64,000 nt of DNA from Nitratireductor luteus. GTDB lineage: Bacteria; Pseudomonadota; Alphaproteobacteria; Rhizobiales; Rhizobiaceae. The position numbers and the translations under genes were made by a program. Position 1 is the first letter of the stretch, and the number at the start of each line of letters is the position of its first letter. Of the stretch, positions 57,126-64,000 are shown in pieces. The DNA lies in contig NZ_JAOANW010000004.1 of NCBI RefSeq assembly GCF_026162365.1, forward strand, positions 62,001 through 126,000, written 5' to 3'. The notes beneath the pieces are model-generated. The model had not been told where the DNA came from. It ran no database searches and saw only the letters and a program-made list of their open reading frames with translations.

Positions 57126-60100
57126 TCAGTCGGCCAGCACGCGCGTCGGCGGGAACACTACCTCGACCAGCGTGCCTTCGCCCGGCTTCGAGTTGATGGT
57201 GAAACGGGCCCTGTTGGCTTCCACCATGGCGCGGGTCAGGGGCAACCCGAGCCCGGTGCCGTCGCCGCGTTTGCGCTTCAGCGTGTTGATCTGCTTGAAT
57301 GGCTTCAGCGCCTCGTCGAGTTCCGCCGCGCTCATTCCGACGCCCGTGTCGCGCACTCTCAGCACCACCGAACCATCGAGATTATAGGCCGTGGACACGA
57401 TCACCTGGCCGCCGGCCGGCGTGAAGCGTATCGCGTTGGACAGGAGATTGATGGCGATCTGCTTGACGCTTCTGAGATCGGCCACCACCTCGGGCAGGCG
57501 CGATGCGAAGCTGGATCGGATGATGACGCGCTCGCTGTTGGCCTGGGGCTGCATCATGGCCACCGTCTGGCCCAGCGCCTCGTTCAGCGAAACCGCCTCA
57601 TAATGCATCTCCTGCTGCCCGGCCTCGATCTTCGAGATATCGAGAAGGTCGTTCACCAGATCGAGCACGTGATTGCCGGAGCGCTTGATGTCGCGCAGAT
57701 AGTCGCGGTAGCGGTCGTTGCCGATGGGCCCGAACTTCTCGTCCACCATGAGTTCCGAAAAGCCGATGATGGCGTTCAGCGGGGTGCGTATTTCATGGCT
57801 GACGCGCGCCAGGAACTCGCTCTTCTGTGAAGATGCCCGTTCGGCCTGCGCCCGCGCCTGGGTAAGCTCTTCCTCGGCGCGCTTCCACTGAGTGATGTCG
57901 CGCAGGACGGCGCAATAGCCGCTGTCGTTGGGCAGCCGCCCGATCGTGATGAACAGCGGGATGAAGCGGCCCTTGGCCTCGCGGCCGATCACCTGGCGTC
58001 CGTCGTTGAGAACGCTTGCCACGCCGTGGTCGGACAGCGCGCTAACATAGTCCTGCACCGTTCGCTGGCTCTCGATGGCAAACAGCGTCGTAAACGGCTT
58101 GCCTGTTACATTCTCGGCGTCGAAACCGAACAGGGCTTCGGCGGGACGGTTGATCGAGCGGATGTTTCCATCCTTGTCCAGCACGGCAATGCCGTCGGTC
58201 GCGGTGTCGACGATGGCGCGCATTTCCACCAGCCGCGCCTCGATCTCGCGCTCCTCCGCCCCGGTCGGCTGGGTCTCGGGTTCCGGCATCGCTGGCTTGA
58301 GCGCCAGCATCAGCGCTTTACCCTGTCCCCACGAAACGGATTGAAGATGCGCTTCGACCGGCATTGATGTGCCGTCCGCCTTGCGGATTTTCAGTCGTGC
58401 GCGCCGGCTCTCCTCGCCGGCTTCCTGAGGCTCGTCGAACAACGCCTCCATCCCGCCTTGCGCGGCCAGCGTGTCGAGATCGGGATAGCCCGTGAAAGCG
58501 AAGAATTCCGGATTGCCGTAGTGCATCCGGTCGCCCGAGTGCACCAGTATGGGCAAGGGCAAGCCGGCAAAGAGCGCGACGTCGACCTTTTCGCCGGCAT
58601 CGCCGGCAGAAGCCGCGGGTGCGAATTCGGACGGCAGGCCCGCCAGTTCGTCCTCGCCGCCGTCGTCTTCGGCCAGCGAGGCTTCGGTCGTCTCCGCGTG
58701 CGCGTCAGCCGTCGGATTGCCATGCGCATCCTCCGGCGGAGGCTCGCCTGCCTCTTCCGTCCCGGCAGCGCTGCTTTCGGCCTCGTCCTTCGGCGGTTGC
58801 ACGGAGATATCGCTCACCGGGCGGAATCCCGCACTGGCGTCGAGCGGAGGTTCCTGTTCGGGCGTTTGCCTGCCGCGACCGGCCCCTGTGTCCAGCGCAT
58901 CGGATGCCGGATCGGGTTTCCCACGTTCCGCAAGCGCGTCGCTTGCGCGCCGCAGCCTGTCGCCGATCTCGCGAAAGGCCGTGCGTTCGCTGGCGGAAAG
59001 ACCGCCATCGCGCAATTCGGCCAGCCGGATCACCTTGTCGCTGGACCGTCTTTCCGGGCCTTCTGAGATGCGGATCGCCGGTGTCTCGCCCAGGAATGGA
59101 TCGATCAACGGCTTCGGGCTCTCTTCCTGTTCGGCCGGAGCCTGTATTCCATTCTCCGCTTGGCCTTCTTGTGCCGCCGTCGCTTCCTCCGCGGTTTCCT
59201 GCGGCTCCTCAGGCGGTTGTTCCGGTGGAACGGCCTGTACCAGCGCCAGTCCTATTCTCTCCGGGTCCGCGACCACCTGGCCGAGGCGGACGATGCCGAA
59301 GCCGCGAAAGCCTTCGAACGTGCGGTCGCGTCCGTAGGTGGGCAGCGCCGCCAGATCCACGGGCACTTTCAATTCCGTTCCCGACAAGGGCCACATGACG
59401 GTGCGTCCGGACCATGTCTCCCGTCGATCGAGAAGCTTGACGATGATCCCATCTTCGTCGAGGCCGAAAGTATTGGAGACATCGCGGAAGCGCCGCCCGA
59501 TTATGTCTGCCGCCGGCGCGCCCATGGCCTCGGCGAATTCCTCCGACAGCGCCGAGAACCGGCCATCGGCGTCGGTGCGCCACGAAAAGCGCACGGTGCG
59601 GTCTTCGGGCGCGACGGGTTTCGGGGACGCGGGTTCGGGTACTGTCCCGACGGCGGACGCCTGTTCCGGCTGAGGCTCCGGCTCGGCCTCTTCGGCCGGA
59701 GCGTCGGTCTCCCCGGCCTCCGGCTCAGCACTGGGCGCAGCCGGCTCGTCGGAGGAGACAGGACGGTCGTCGACAACAACCAGAAGGTGGCGCGCGGGCT
59801 CTTCGGTCAGGCGGGCGATCCCCGCCGGGAAGAGACTGCCGTTACCTTCTATCCGCTTCTTTACCAGCCGGTCGTCCTCGCCGCGCACCTCCGACACCAG
59901 CGCCCGCAGGGTCGCGTCGTCGATGTCGAGACCGCCGAAACCTTCGGAAGCGGCAAGGATGTTTCCTTCGCCGTCCAGCAGCCCCGCGAAATGACCGGGC
60001 TCGTCGAAGCCCTCGATCACCGCGGCATTGGCATCCTCGGCCTGAAAGGGCAGGGCGATGAGAACAGCCCGTTCGCCGCGCGGCAGGATGATCGACGAGG

Positions 60101-60407
60101 CCAATACGTTGACGACCCGGCTTCGCAGTCCCGACGTCATGCGCAGCCCGACCGGGCGCTCCCGTCCCGCTTCCGGTATTCCCGAAGCGCCCTGAAGCTG
60201 GCGCAGGGCGATGGCGGGAAGGCGCGGGGCCGCGCCGATCGCCGCTTCGATCCTGTCATGCCCCACCAATGCCGCGCCGGCGCCGTTCGCCCACAGCACT
60301 TCATCCAGATCCGGCGAAAGCACCGCCAGCGCATCGCCCTTGGCAAAGCGCTCCCGGATCGCGTCGAGCACGGCAATATCTAGAAACGCATAGGATGCCG
60401 AAGCCAT
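57126..60407 (-). CDS. PAS-domain sensor histidine kinase, PdhS/PleC-DivJ family
   Basis: A 1093-residue kinase without obvious membrane segments. The N-terminus MASASYAFLDIAVLDAIRERF followed by VLSPDLDEVLWANGAGAALVG is the sensory region typical of PdhS/CbrA kinases of Rhizobiales. Acidic, Pro/Glu/Ala-rich linkers fill about residues 225-275 and 410-640. PAS domains follow near 650-720 and 740-840. The H-box FLARVSHEIRTPLNAIIGFSE has its His near 871, and the ATPase boxes include NLLSNAIRF and GDGTGLGLPLTRAMVE. Such kinases control DivK and the CtrA cell-cycle circuit. No partner gene is in the window. Start chosen at 60407 because it fits the family N-terminus. Confidence 0.87.
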   Translation of the reverse strand: MASASYAFLDIAVLDAIRERFAKGDALAVLSPDLDEVLWANGAGAALVGHDRIEAAIGAAPRLPAIALRQLQGASGIPEAGRERPVGLRMTSGLRSRVVNVLASSIILPRGERAVLIALPFQAEDANAAVIEGFDEPGHFAGLLDGEGNILAASEGFGGLDIDDATLRALVSEVRGEDDRLVKKRIEGNGSLFPAGIARLTEEPARHLLVVVDDRPVSSDEPAAPSAEPEAGETDAPAEEAEPEPQPEQASAVGTVPEPASPKPVAPEDRTVRFSWRTDADGRFSALSEEFAEAMGAPAADIIGRRFRDVSNTFGLDEDGIIVKLLDRRETWSGRTVMWPLSGTELKVPVDLAALPTYGRDRTFEGFRGFGIVRLGQVVADPERIGLALVQAVPPEQPPEEPQETAEEATAAQEGQAENGIQAPAEQEESPKPLIDPFLGETPAIRISEGPERRSSDKVIRLAELRDGGLSASERTAFREIGDRLRRASDALAERGKPDPASDALDTGAGRGRQTPEQEPPLDASAGFRPVSDISVQPPKDEAESSAAGTEEAGEPPPEDAHGNPTADAHAETTEASLAEDDGGEDELAGLPSEFAPAASAGDAGEKVDVALFAGLPLPILVHSGDRMHYGNPEFFAFTGYPDLDTLAAQGGMEALFDEPQEAGEESRRARLKIRKADGTSMPVEAHLQSVSWGQGKALMLALKPAMPEPETQPTGAEEREIEARLVEMRAIVDTATDGIAVLDKDGNIRSINRPAEALFGFDAENVTGKPFTTLFAIESQRTVQDYVSALSDHGVASVLNDGRQVIGREAKGRFIPLFITIGRLPNDSGYCAVLRDITQWKRAEEELTQARAQAERASSQKSEFLARVSHEIRTPLNAIIGFSELMVDEKFGPIGNDRYRDYLRDIKRSGNHVLDLVNDLLDISKIEAGQQEMHYEAVSLNEALGQTVAMMQPQANSERVIIRSSFASRLPEVVADLRSVKQIAINLLSNAIRFTPAGGQVIVSTAYNLDGSVVLRVRDTGVGMSAAELDEALKPFKQINTLKRKRGDGTGLGLPLTRAMVEANRARFTINSKPGEGTLVEVVFPPTRVLAD

Positions 60408-60544
60408 GAAAACCGTACCAACCAGTCTTGCGGGCGGACCCGCGATTAACCACTCGTTAATAGAAGCACGCCGCGCCCGCGTCCACAAACTCCGCCGCGA
60501 ACTCCGCCCGAATTGAAGCCTTGGTTAATCGCGGAAGCGAAAAT

Positions 60545-60577
60545 GGTGCAGTGCAACATTTGATATTGCATTGCACC
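60545..60577. promoter_or_regulatory. Probable PhaR operator of the phasin gene
   Basis: GGTGCAGTGCAACAT (60545-60559) and ATATTGCATTGCACC (60563-60577) form an inverted repeat with 13 of 15 pairs. TGC/GCA-rich dyads are what PhaR repressors of polyhydroxybutyrate producers bind in front of phasin genes. It covers the -35 box of the promoter at 60566-60594. Confidence 0.6.
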
Positions 60578-60594
60578 ATAGGGTGCGCTATATA
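60566..60594 (+). promoter_or_regulatory. Promoter and leader hairpin of the phasin gene
   Basis: TTGCAT (60566-60571) and TATATA (60589-60594) are 17 bases apart, a strong housekeeping-type promoter. In the leader, GCCTGCCT and AGGCAGGC (60619-60637) form an 8-pair hairpin 17 bases before the ribosome site AAAGGA. Confidence 0.6.
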
Positions 60595-60662
60595 GGGGTC
60601 AAGTTTGGTTCAAATCCGGCCTGCCTGCGAGGCAGGCGCAACCTCGACAAAGGATGATCGAC

Positions 60663-61127
60663 ATGAGCAAGACCACTGCCAACACCTCCGCCGGCAAAAC
60701 TGCCGAAACCGAATTTCCGACCTTCGACGCCTCCAAGGCTACCGAGCAGTTCCGCGTCCTCACGGAAAAGAGCGCCGAGCAGACCAAGCAGGCTTTCGAC
60801 CAGATCAAGACCGGCGCCGAAGATGCCCGCAAGGCCTTCGAGAACTCCTTCGAGACCGCCAAGGGTGCCAGCGACGAGCTCGCGCTGAAGTCGATCTCCG
60901 CCATGCGCGCCAGCGCCGAAGCCAATTTCGCACAGTTCGAAGCGCTGGTCGGCGCCAAGACCCTGTCGGAAGTCATCGAGCTGCAGAGCTCCTTCCTGCG
61001 CAAGCAGTTCGAGTTCGGCCTTGAGCAGGCCAAGGATTTCCAGGCGATCTCGCAGAAGGCCGCTTCGGACGTTTCCAAGCCCGTCAAGGACGTGTTCGAA
61101 AAGGCTCTCAAGCAGACCGCTGCCTGA
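60663..61127 (+). CDS. Phasin (polyhydroxyalkanoate granule protein)
   Basis: A 154-residue helical protein that coats polyhydroxybutyrate granules. The Phasin_2-type pattern is clear: FRVLTEKSAEQTKQAFDQIKTGAEDARKAFENSFETAKGASDELALKSI in amphipathic helices, then SAMRASAEANFAQFEALVGAKTLSEVIELQSSFLRKQFEFGLEQAKDF, split by short turns, and C-terminal SKPVKDVFEKALKQT. ATG at 60663 follows AAAGGA; the ATG at 60654 lies inside the ribosome site. Probably repressed by PhaR via the operator upstream; a terminator follows. Confidence 0.92.
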   Translation: MSKTTANTSAGKTAETEFPTFDASKATEQFRVLTEKSAEQTKQAFDQIKTGAEDARKAFENSFETAKGASDELALKSISAMRASAEANFAQFEALVGAKTLSEVIELQSSFLRKQFEFGLEQAKDFQAISQKAASDVSKPVKDVFEKALKQTAA

Positions 61128-61227
61128 GACGAACGGTCGCGCTGAACTAGGCGTCGCAAACGCCTATATGCGCATTGTTCGAGAGAACGTGGGTCGGCAC
61201 TCCTCCTCCTCCCGCCGACCCCTAATG

Positions 61228-61260
61228 AAAAGACCGGGCTCCTCCCCCCGGTCTTTTCTT
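61228..61260 (+). terminator. Rho-independent terminator of the phasin gene
   Basis: AAAAGACCGGG (61228-61238) pairs with CCCGGTCTTTT (61247-61257) around an 8-base loop, ending in a T-rich tract. It lies 100 bases past the phasin stop. Confidence 0.8.
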
Positions 61261-61313
61261 TTATGTGCCCTATGATTCTTTGAATAAGTCCCGGATCCGA
61301 TGGCGCATTGCTC

Positions 61314-61342
61314 TTGAAAATGCGATCATTTGCCCGTATGGA
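61314..61342 (+). promoter_or_regulatory. Probable promoter of tRNA-His
   Basis: TTGAAA (61314-61319) and TATGGA (61337-61342) with a 17-base spacer lie 26 bases before the tRNA. Confidence 0.5.
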
Positions 61343-61367
61343 CGCTGGCGCAGTCATCGCACGGCAC

Positions 61368-61444
61368 GCGGTTGTAGCTCAGTTGGTTAGAGCGCAGGAT
61401 TGTGGCTCCTGAGGTCGGTGGTTCGAACCCACCCAACCGTACCA
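61368..61444 (+). tRNA. tRNA-His (GTG)
   Basis: A 77-base cloverleaf with encoded CCA. The acceptor is GCGGTTG/CAACCGT with a G1:U72 wobble and discriminator A73. The D-arm, the anticodon loop TTGTGGC (anticodon at 61402-61404) and T-arm GGTTCGAACCC are canonical. Most bacterial tRNA-His have an extra G at -1 paired with C73; here the base at -1 is C and 73 is A. That is the known alphaproteobacterial variant. Confidence 0.97.
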
Positions 61445-61620
61445 AACTCTCATATCTCCATCACATTGATATTTCGGTAGATTTCCCGGGCATCACGCGC
61501 ATCCAAAGGCGCGCACGTAATTCCGCGGCATCCACTGGCTTTGTTGGCGGGGAGGGGAGACTTCAGCCAGTGTGCGCGTGGTCCGCTCACAGCAACACAA
61601 CACGGTGTGAAGACACCGGA

Positions 61621-62424
61621 TCAATCGCCGTCGCTTGGAAACATGTCCCTTACCTTGTACGCGATCTCGGTGCGGTTCGTTGCTTTCAGCTTGTGCATGA
61701 TATTGCGGATATGCACTTTCACCGTGCTTTCGCACATGTTGAGCTCGTACGCGATGACCTTGTTTGGCTTGCCCTGCCGGATTGCGTTCGCAACCTTGAT
61801 CTGGCGCGGCGTAAAAAGCTCGGTCAGACGGTTGTCGCGTGAAACGTCCGCGGTAATTGAATTTCGCAAGGCGAACACGCAGCTTGCCGGCACGAAAACC
61901 CCGCCCGCAAGCGCCAGATTGATCGCCTCGGCACATACATCGATGCTGACCGAGGATGGGATATAGCCGCGAACGCCGCAGTCAAGCGCGGTGACGATCT
62001 CCACGACGTCGTCGGAGTCGGCAAGAGCGATGACGGGCGTTTTGCCGCACTCGCTGACGAGCGCCCTCAACTCGTCGGCGACGTCGGTATCGGCGATACT
62101 TTGGGCGTCGAGGTGGAGGACGATTGCCGCCAGAGGAGGATGGAAACTCGCTGCCGCCCGCCATTCGTCCATCGAACCATACGCTGCCACATCCCAGTCG
62201 ACGTGCTGCGAAACCAGGCTCCGTCGAAGGCACTCCCTGCGCAAGGTGCGATCGTCGAGCAGCACCACCGACCGCAGGCGACCGCTGAATTCGACGATGC
62301 CGTTTTCGTCTGGATGCGTTTGGTCCCCGAAATCATCCGCGTCGCTGCCGATATTGCGGTCGATGTCAAGGAATGCGCTCGGTCTTTCGGATCCTGTGTC
62401 AGGATGCGTAGAAGCAATCGCCAT
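61621..62424 (-). CDS. LuxR-type response regulator with degenerate receiver
   Basis: A 267-residue regulator. Residues 50-170 are receiver-like: strand 1 keeps an acidic pair (VVLLDDRTLRRE), but the strand-3 phospho-acceptor position reads IVLHLDA, with His where Asp is expected. The conserved Lys of strand 5 is replaced (GVRGYIPSSVS). Residues 200-262 form a full LuxR helix-turn-helix (LTELFTPRQIKVANAIRQGKPNKVIAYELNMCESTVKVHIRNIMHKL). It is divergent from the cyclase gene with 261 bases between the starts; that gap shows no other gene. Phosphorylation-independent action is an inference. Confidence 0.85.
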   Translation of the reverse strand: MAIASTHPDTGSERPSAFLDIDRNIGSDADDFGDQTHPDENGIVEFSGRLRSVVLLDDRTLRRECLRRSLVSQHVDWDVAAYGSMDEWRAAASFHPPLAAIVLHLDAQSIADTDVADELRALVSECGKTPVIALADSDDVVEIVTALDCGVRGYIPSSVSIDVCAEAINLALAGGVFVPASCVFALRNSITADVSRDNRLTELFTPRQIKVANAIRQGKPNKVIAYELNMCESTVKVHIRNIMHKLKATNRTEIAYKVRDMFPSDGD

Positions 62425-62685
62425 GTCGAACCCCCGGGATGCTTAGCTGGTACGAGTTGGTTTTCTCTGAGTGCCCGCCAAGTTAAGGGGGCAGCCTCTC
62501 TCCGTCTGTGAAATTTGCTACACAAGCGGCCTTTGCCGCGCCGAGCCTAAACGCCGACTGTGACGTGGTGGTTGCAATGCCATCCGCCCTGACACGCCAC
62601 CGACTGCAATCTTCTTCGCAGTTGCGGCGCAATGACCGTCAGGCTAGTCTTCCCGCTTGACGTGGGGTGGGTGGCCCGGATCCAG

Positions 62686-64000
62686 ATGACCGAGCGGCTG
62701 TATACCCGTCATGTCGCAACAGTCGTCTCGATCGATGCCGCTGGATTCTCGCGGTTGATGGGAATCGATGACGAGTTTGCCGTTTCGGCTTTTGAGGCAC
62801 GGCGGTCGATCATTGTAGAAAGCTGCGATACCGCTGGCGGACGGATGTTCGGGGCAGCGGGCGATAGTATTATGGCCGAGTTCGGAGCCCCGATCGATGC
62901 CATGCGGGCCGCCTTCGACTTTCAGGACAAGATTGCAGTCCTGAACGCGTCCCTGCCCATCGAGATGCGCATGCCTTTCCGCGTCGGCATCAATACGGGC
63001 AACGTGATCGTCCGCGACGAAAGCCTGTATGGCGACGACGTCAACATCGCCGCGCGCATCCAGGAACTGGCGCCCGACGACGGGCTGGCGGTTTCTGAAA
63101 CGACCTGGCATCACGTCAAGGACAAGGCGGCGGTCCGCTTCAAGGACTTGGGCGAGCAACGGCTGAAGAACATCGCCCTGCCGGTGCGCATATTCGTCGC
63201 CGCCCGCGTCGGGCAGGACACCAGCGTGATCCGTAATCGCCACGATGTCCTGCCGAAAATGCCGCCGGCTGTCGCCGTTTTGCCGTTTTACAATGAAGCC
63301 GGTGATCGCGACTTCGACTATATTGCCGATGGCATCGCGGAAGACGTAATCGAGGGCCTGTCCAATACCCGCTGGCTCCCCGTCATTGCGAAGAGCTCCA
63401 GTTTCCAGTTCCGCGATAAGTCGCTAGGCGCTCGAAGTATCGGTAGCGCGCTCGGCGCACGCTACGTTGTCGATGGCAGGCTCACGCGCGCCAACGATTA
63501 CGTAGCCCTGAAGATAACGCTCACCGACGCCGCCAACGGCAGGCTGATCTGGTCGAGGGAGTTCAAGCGTCAAGCGGACGAATTGACCCTGCTGCACCAG
63601 GAAATCGGCGGCATGATCGTCGCGATGCTGGAAAATGAAGTAGAGCGGGCCGAGCAGGCGCGCACCTTCCAGATACCCTGGGAGAGCATGGAGACCTGGC
63701 AGCTTGTCAGACGCGGGCGCTGGCATATGCAACGCCGCACACGCGAGGACATGGACCTGGCGCTGGGATGCTTCAAGCAAGCGCTGGCGAAGGACGCTAA
63801 TTCCAGTACCGTGCTCAACGAATTTGCCTGGTGGTATTTTTGGCGCGCCTGGCTGCGCTCGGGCGACAGCGACGATCTGGAAAAGGTGGTCGACTATTCA
63901 CGCAAGTCCTTGCTGATGGATAGCCAGGATGCGCGTCCGCATGCCTATCTTGGTGTCGTCGCCATCATGCGTGGCCAGGCGAAAGCGGCACTCGAACATC
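62686..64000 (+). CDS. Adenylate/guanylate cyclase with TolB-like and TPR-like regions (3' end outside window)
   Basis: The frame is open to the right edge (438 codons seen). Residues 8-170 are a class III nucleotide cyclase: metal-binding Asp17 in SIDAAGFSRLMG and Asp60 in AAGDSIMAEFG, then GDDVNIAARIQEL with the transition-state Asn and Arg, so it looks active. Residues 195-320 are a TolB/FlgO-like domain (PAVAVLPFYNEAGDRDFDYIADGIAEDVI; GARYVVDGRLTRANDYVALKI). From about 330 on, TPR-like helices begin (DLALGCFKQALAKD). The start may be 18 codons earlier, at 62632. It makes cAMP or cGMP in response to an unknown input. Confidence 0.85.
   Translation, partial: MTERLYTRHVATVVSIDAAGFSRLMGIDDEFAVSAFEARRSIIVESCDTAGGRMFGAAGDSIMAEFGAPIDAMRAAFDFQDKIAVLNASLPIEMRMPFRVGINTGNVIVRDESLYGDDVNIAARIQELAPDDGLAVSETTWHHVKDKAAVRFKDLGEQRLKNIALPVRIFVAARVGQDTSVIRNRHDVLPKMPPAVAVLPFYNEAGDRDFDYIADGIAEDVIEGLSNTRWLPVIAKSSSFQFRDKSLGARSIGSALGARYVVDGRLTRANDYVALKITLTDAANGRLIWSREFKRQADELTLLHQEIGGMIVAMLENEVERAEQARTFQIPWESMETWQLVRRGRWHMQRRTREDMDLALGCFKQALAKDANSSTVLNEFAWWYFWRAWLRSGDSDDLEKVVDYSRKSLLMDSQDARPHAYLGVVAIMRGQAKAALEH

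Noticed and set aside
61402-61842. 146-codon plus-strand frame overlapping tRNA-His and the LuxR gene.
   Set aside because: It begins inside the tRNA and runs antisense to a good helix-turn-helix gene.

Overview
The window looks like chromosomal DNA of an alphaproteobacterium of the order Hyphomicrobiales (Rhizobiales), most likely near the Phyllobacteriaceae (Mesorhizobium/Aquamicrobium/Nitratireductor type). Signs are the high GC, a zwf-pgl-edd Entner-Doudoroff operon, a PdhS/PleC-type cell-cycle kinase, an Irr-type iron control element, a tRNA-His with the alphaproteobacterial G1:U72/A73 acceptor, and rhizobial-style intergenic palindromes. The genus is inferred from gene content only.

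Left end (1-2.4 kb): two glycosyltransferase genes. The second is cut off by a scrap of an IS3-family transposase joined to a decayed tyrosine integrase, which stops 22 bases from the 3' end of tRNA-Phe. This is the eroded end of a genomic island. From 2.6 to 6.7 kb lie a NitT/TauT-type ABC transporter operon and a LysR regulator divergent from a tautomerase. A fused indolepyruvate:ferredoxin oxidoreductase divergent from an Lrp/AsnC regulator follows (6.8-10.8 kb), then proC.

11.9-21 kb is an exopolysaccharide/O-antigen locus on both strands: ligase/polymerase, three glycosyltransferases, a DUF6492-type protein, a flippase and a Wzz/GumC-type co-polymerase with unusual proline- and methionine-rich tails. 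Housekeeping and stress genes follow: folD, a GlxA-type regulator, a DUF488 protein, a chromate resistance pair (rhodanese-ChrB fusion and ChrA), and zwf-pgl-edd.

30-50 kb is mainly catabolic: an aldehyde dehydrogenase/SDR/SLC13 carrier cassette, bluB, a PuuB-like oxidase with a glutamine-synthetase-like enzyme, isocitrate lyase divergent from its probable RamB/ScfR-like regulator, and a second glutamine-synthetase-like gene leading a potFGHI-type polyamine transporter. Together these suggest polyamine uptake and gamma-glutamylation, and growth on acetate or fatty acids.

50-64 kb holds an AsmA-family protein, acetoacetyl-CoA synthetase, a palindromic repeat and a possible small RNA, an fbpA-fbpB ferric iron transporter under an ICE motif, the PdhS-like kinase, a phasin under a probable PhaR operator, tRNA-His, a LuxR-type regulator with a degenerate receiver, and an adenylate cyclase with TolB-like and TPR-like parts that runs off the right edge. 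Acetoacetyl-CoA synthetase, phasin and isocitrate lyase all touch polyhydroxybutyrate/acetyl-CoA metabolism. No CRISPR array, intact prophage or intact insertion sequence was seen. No gene-free gap exceeds about 300 bases.
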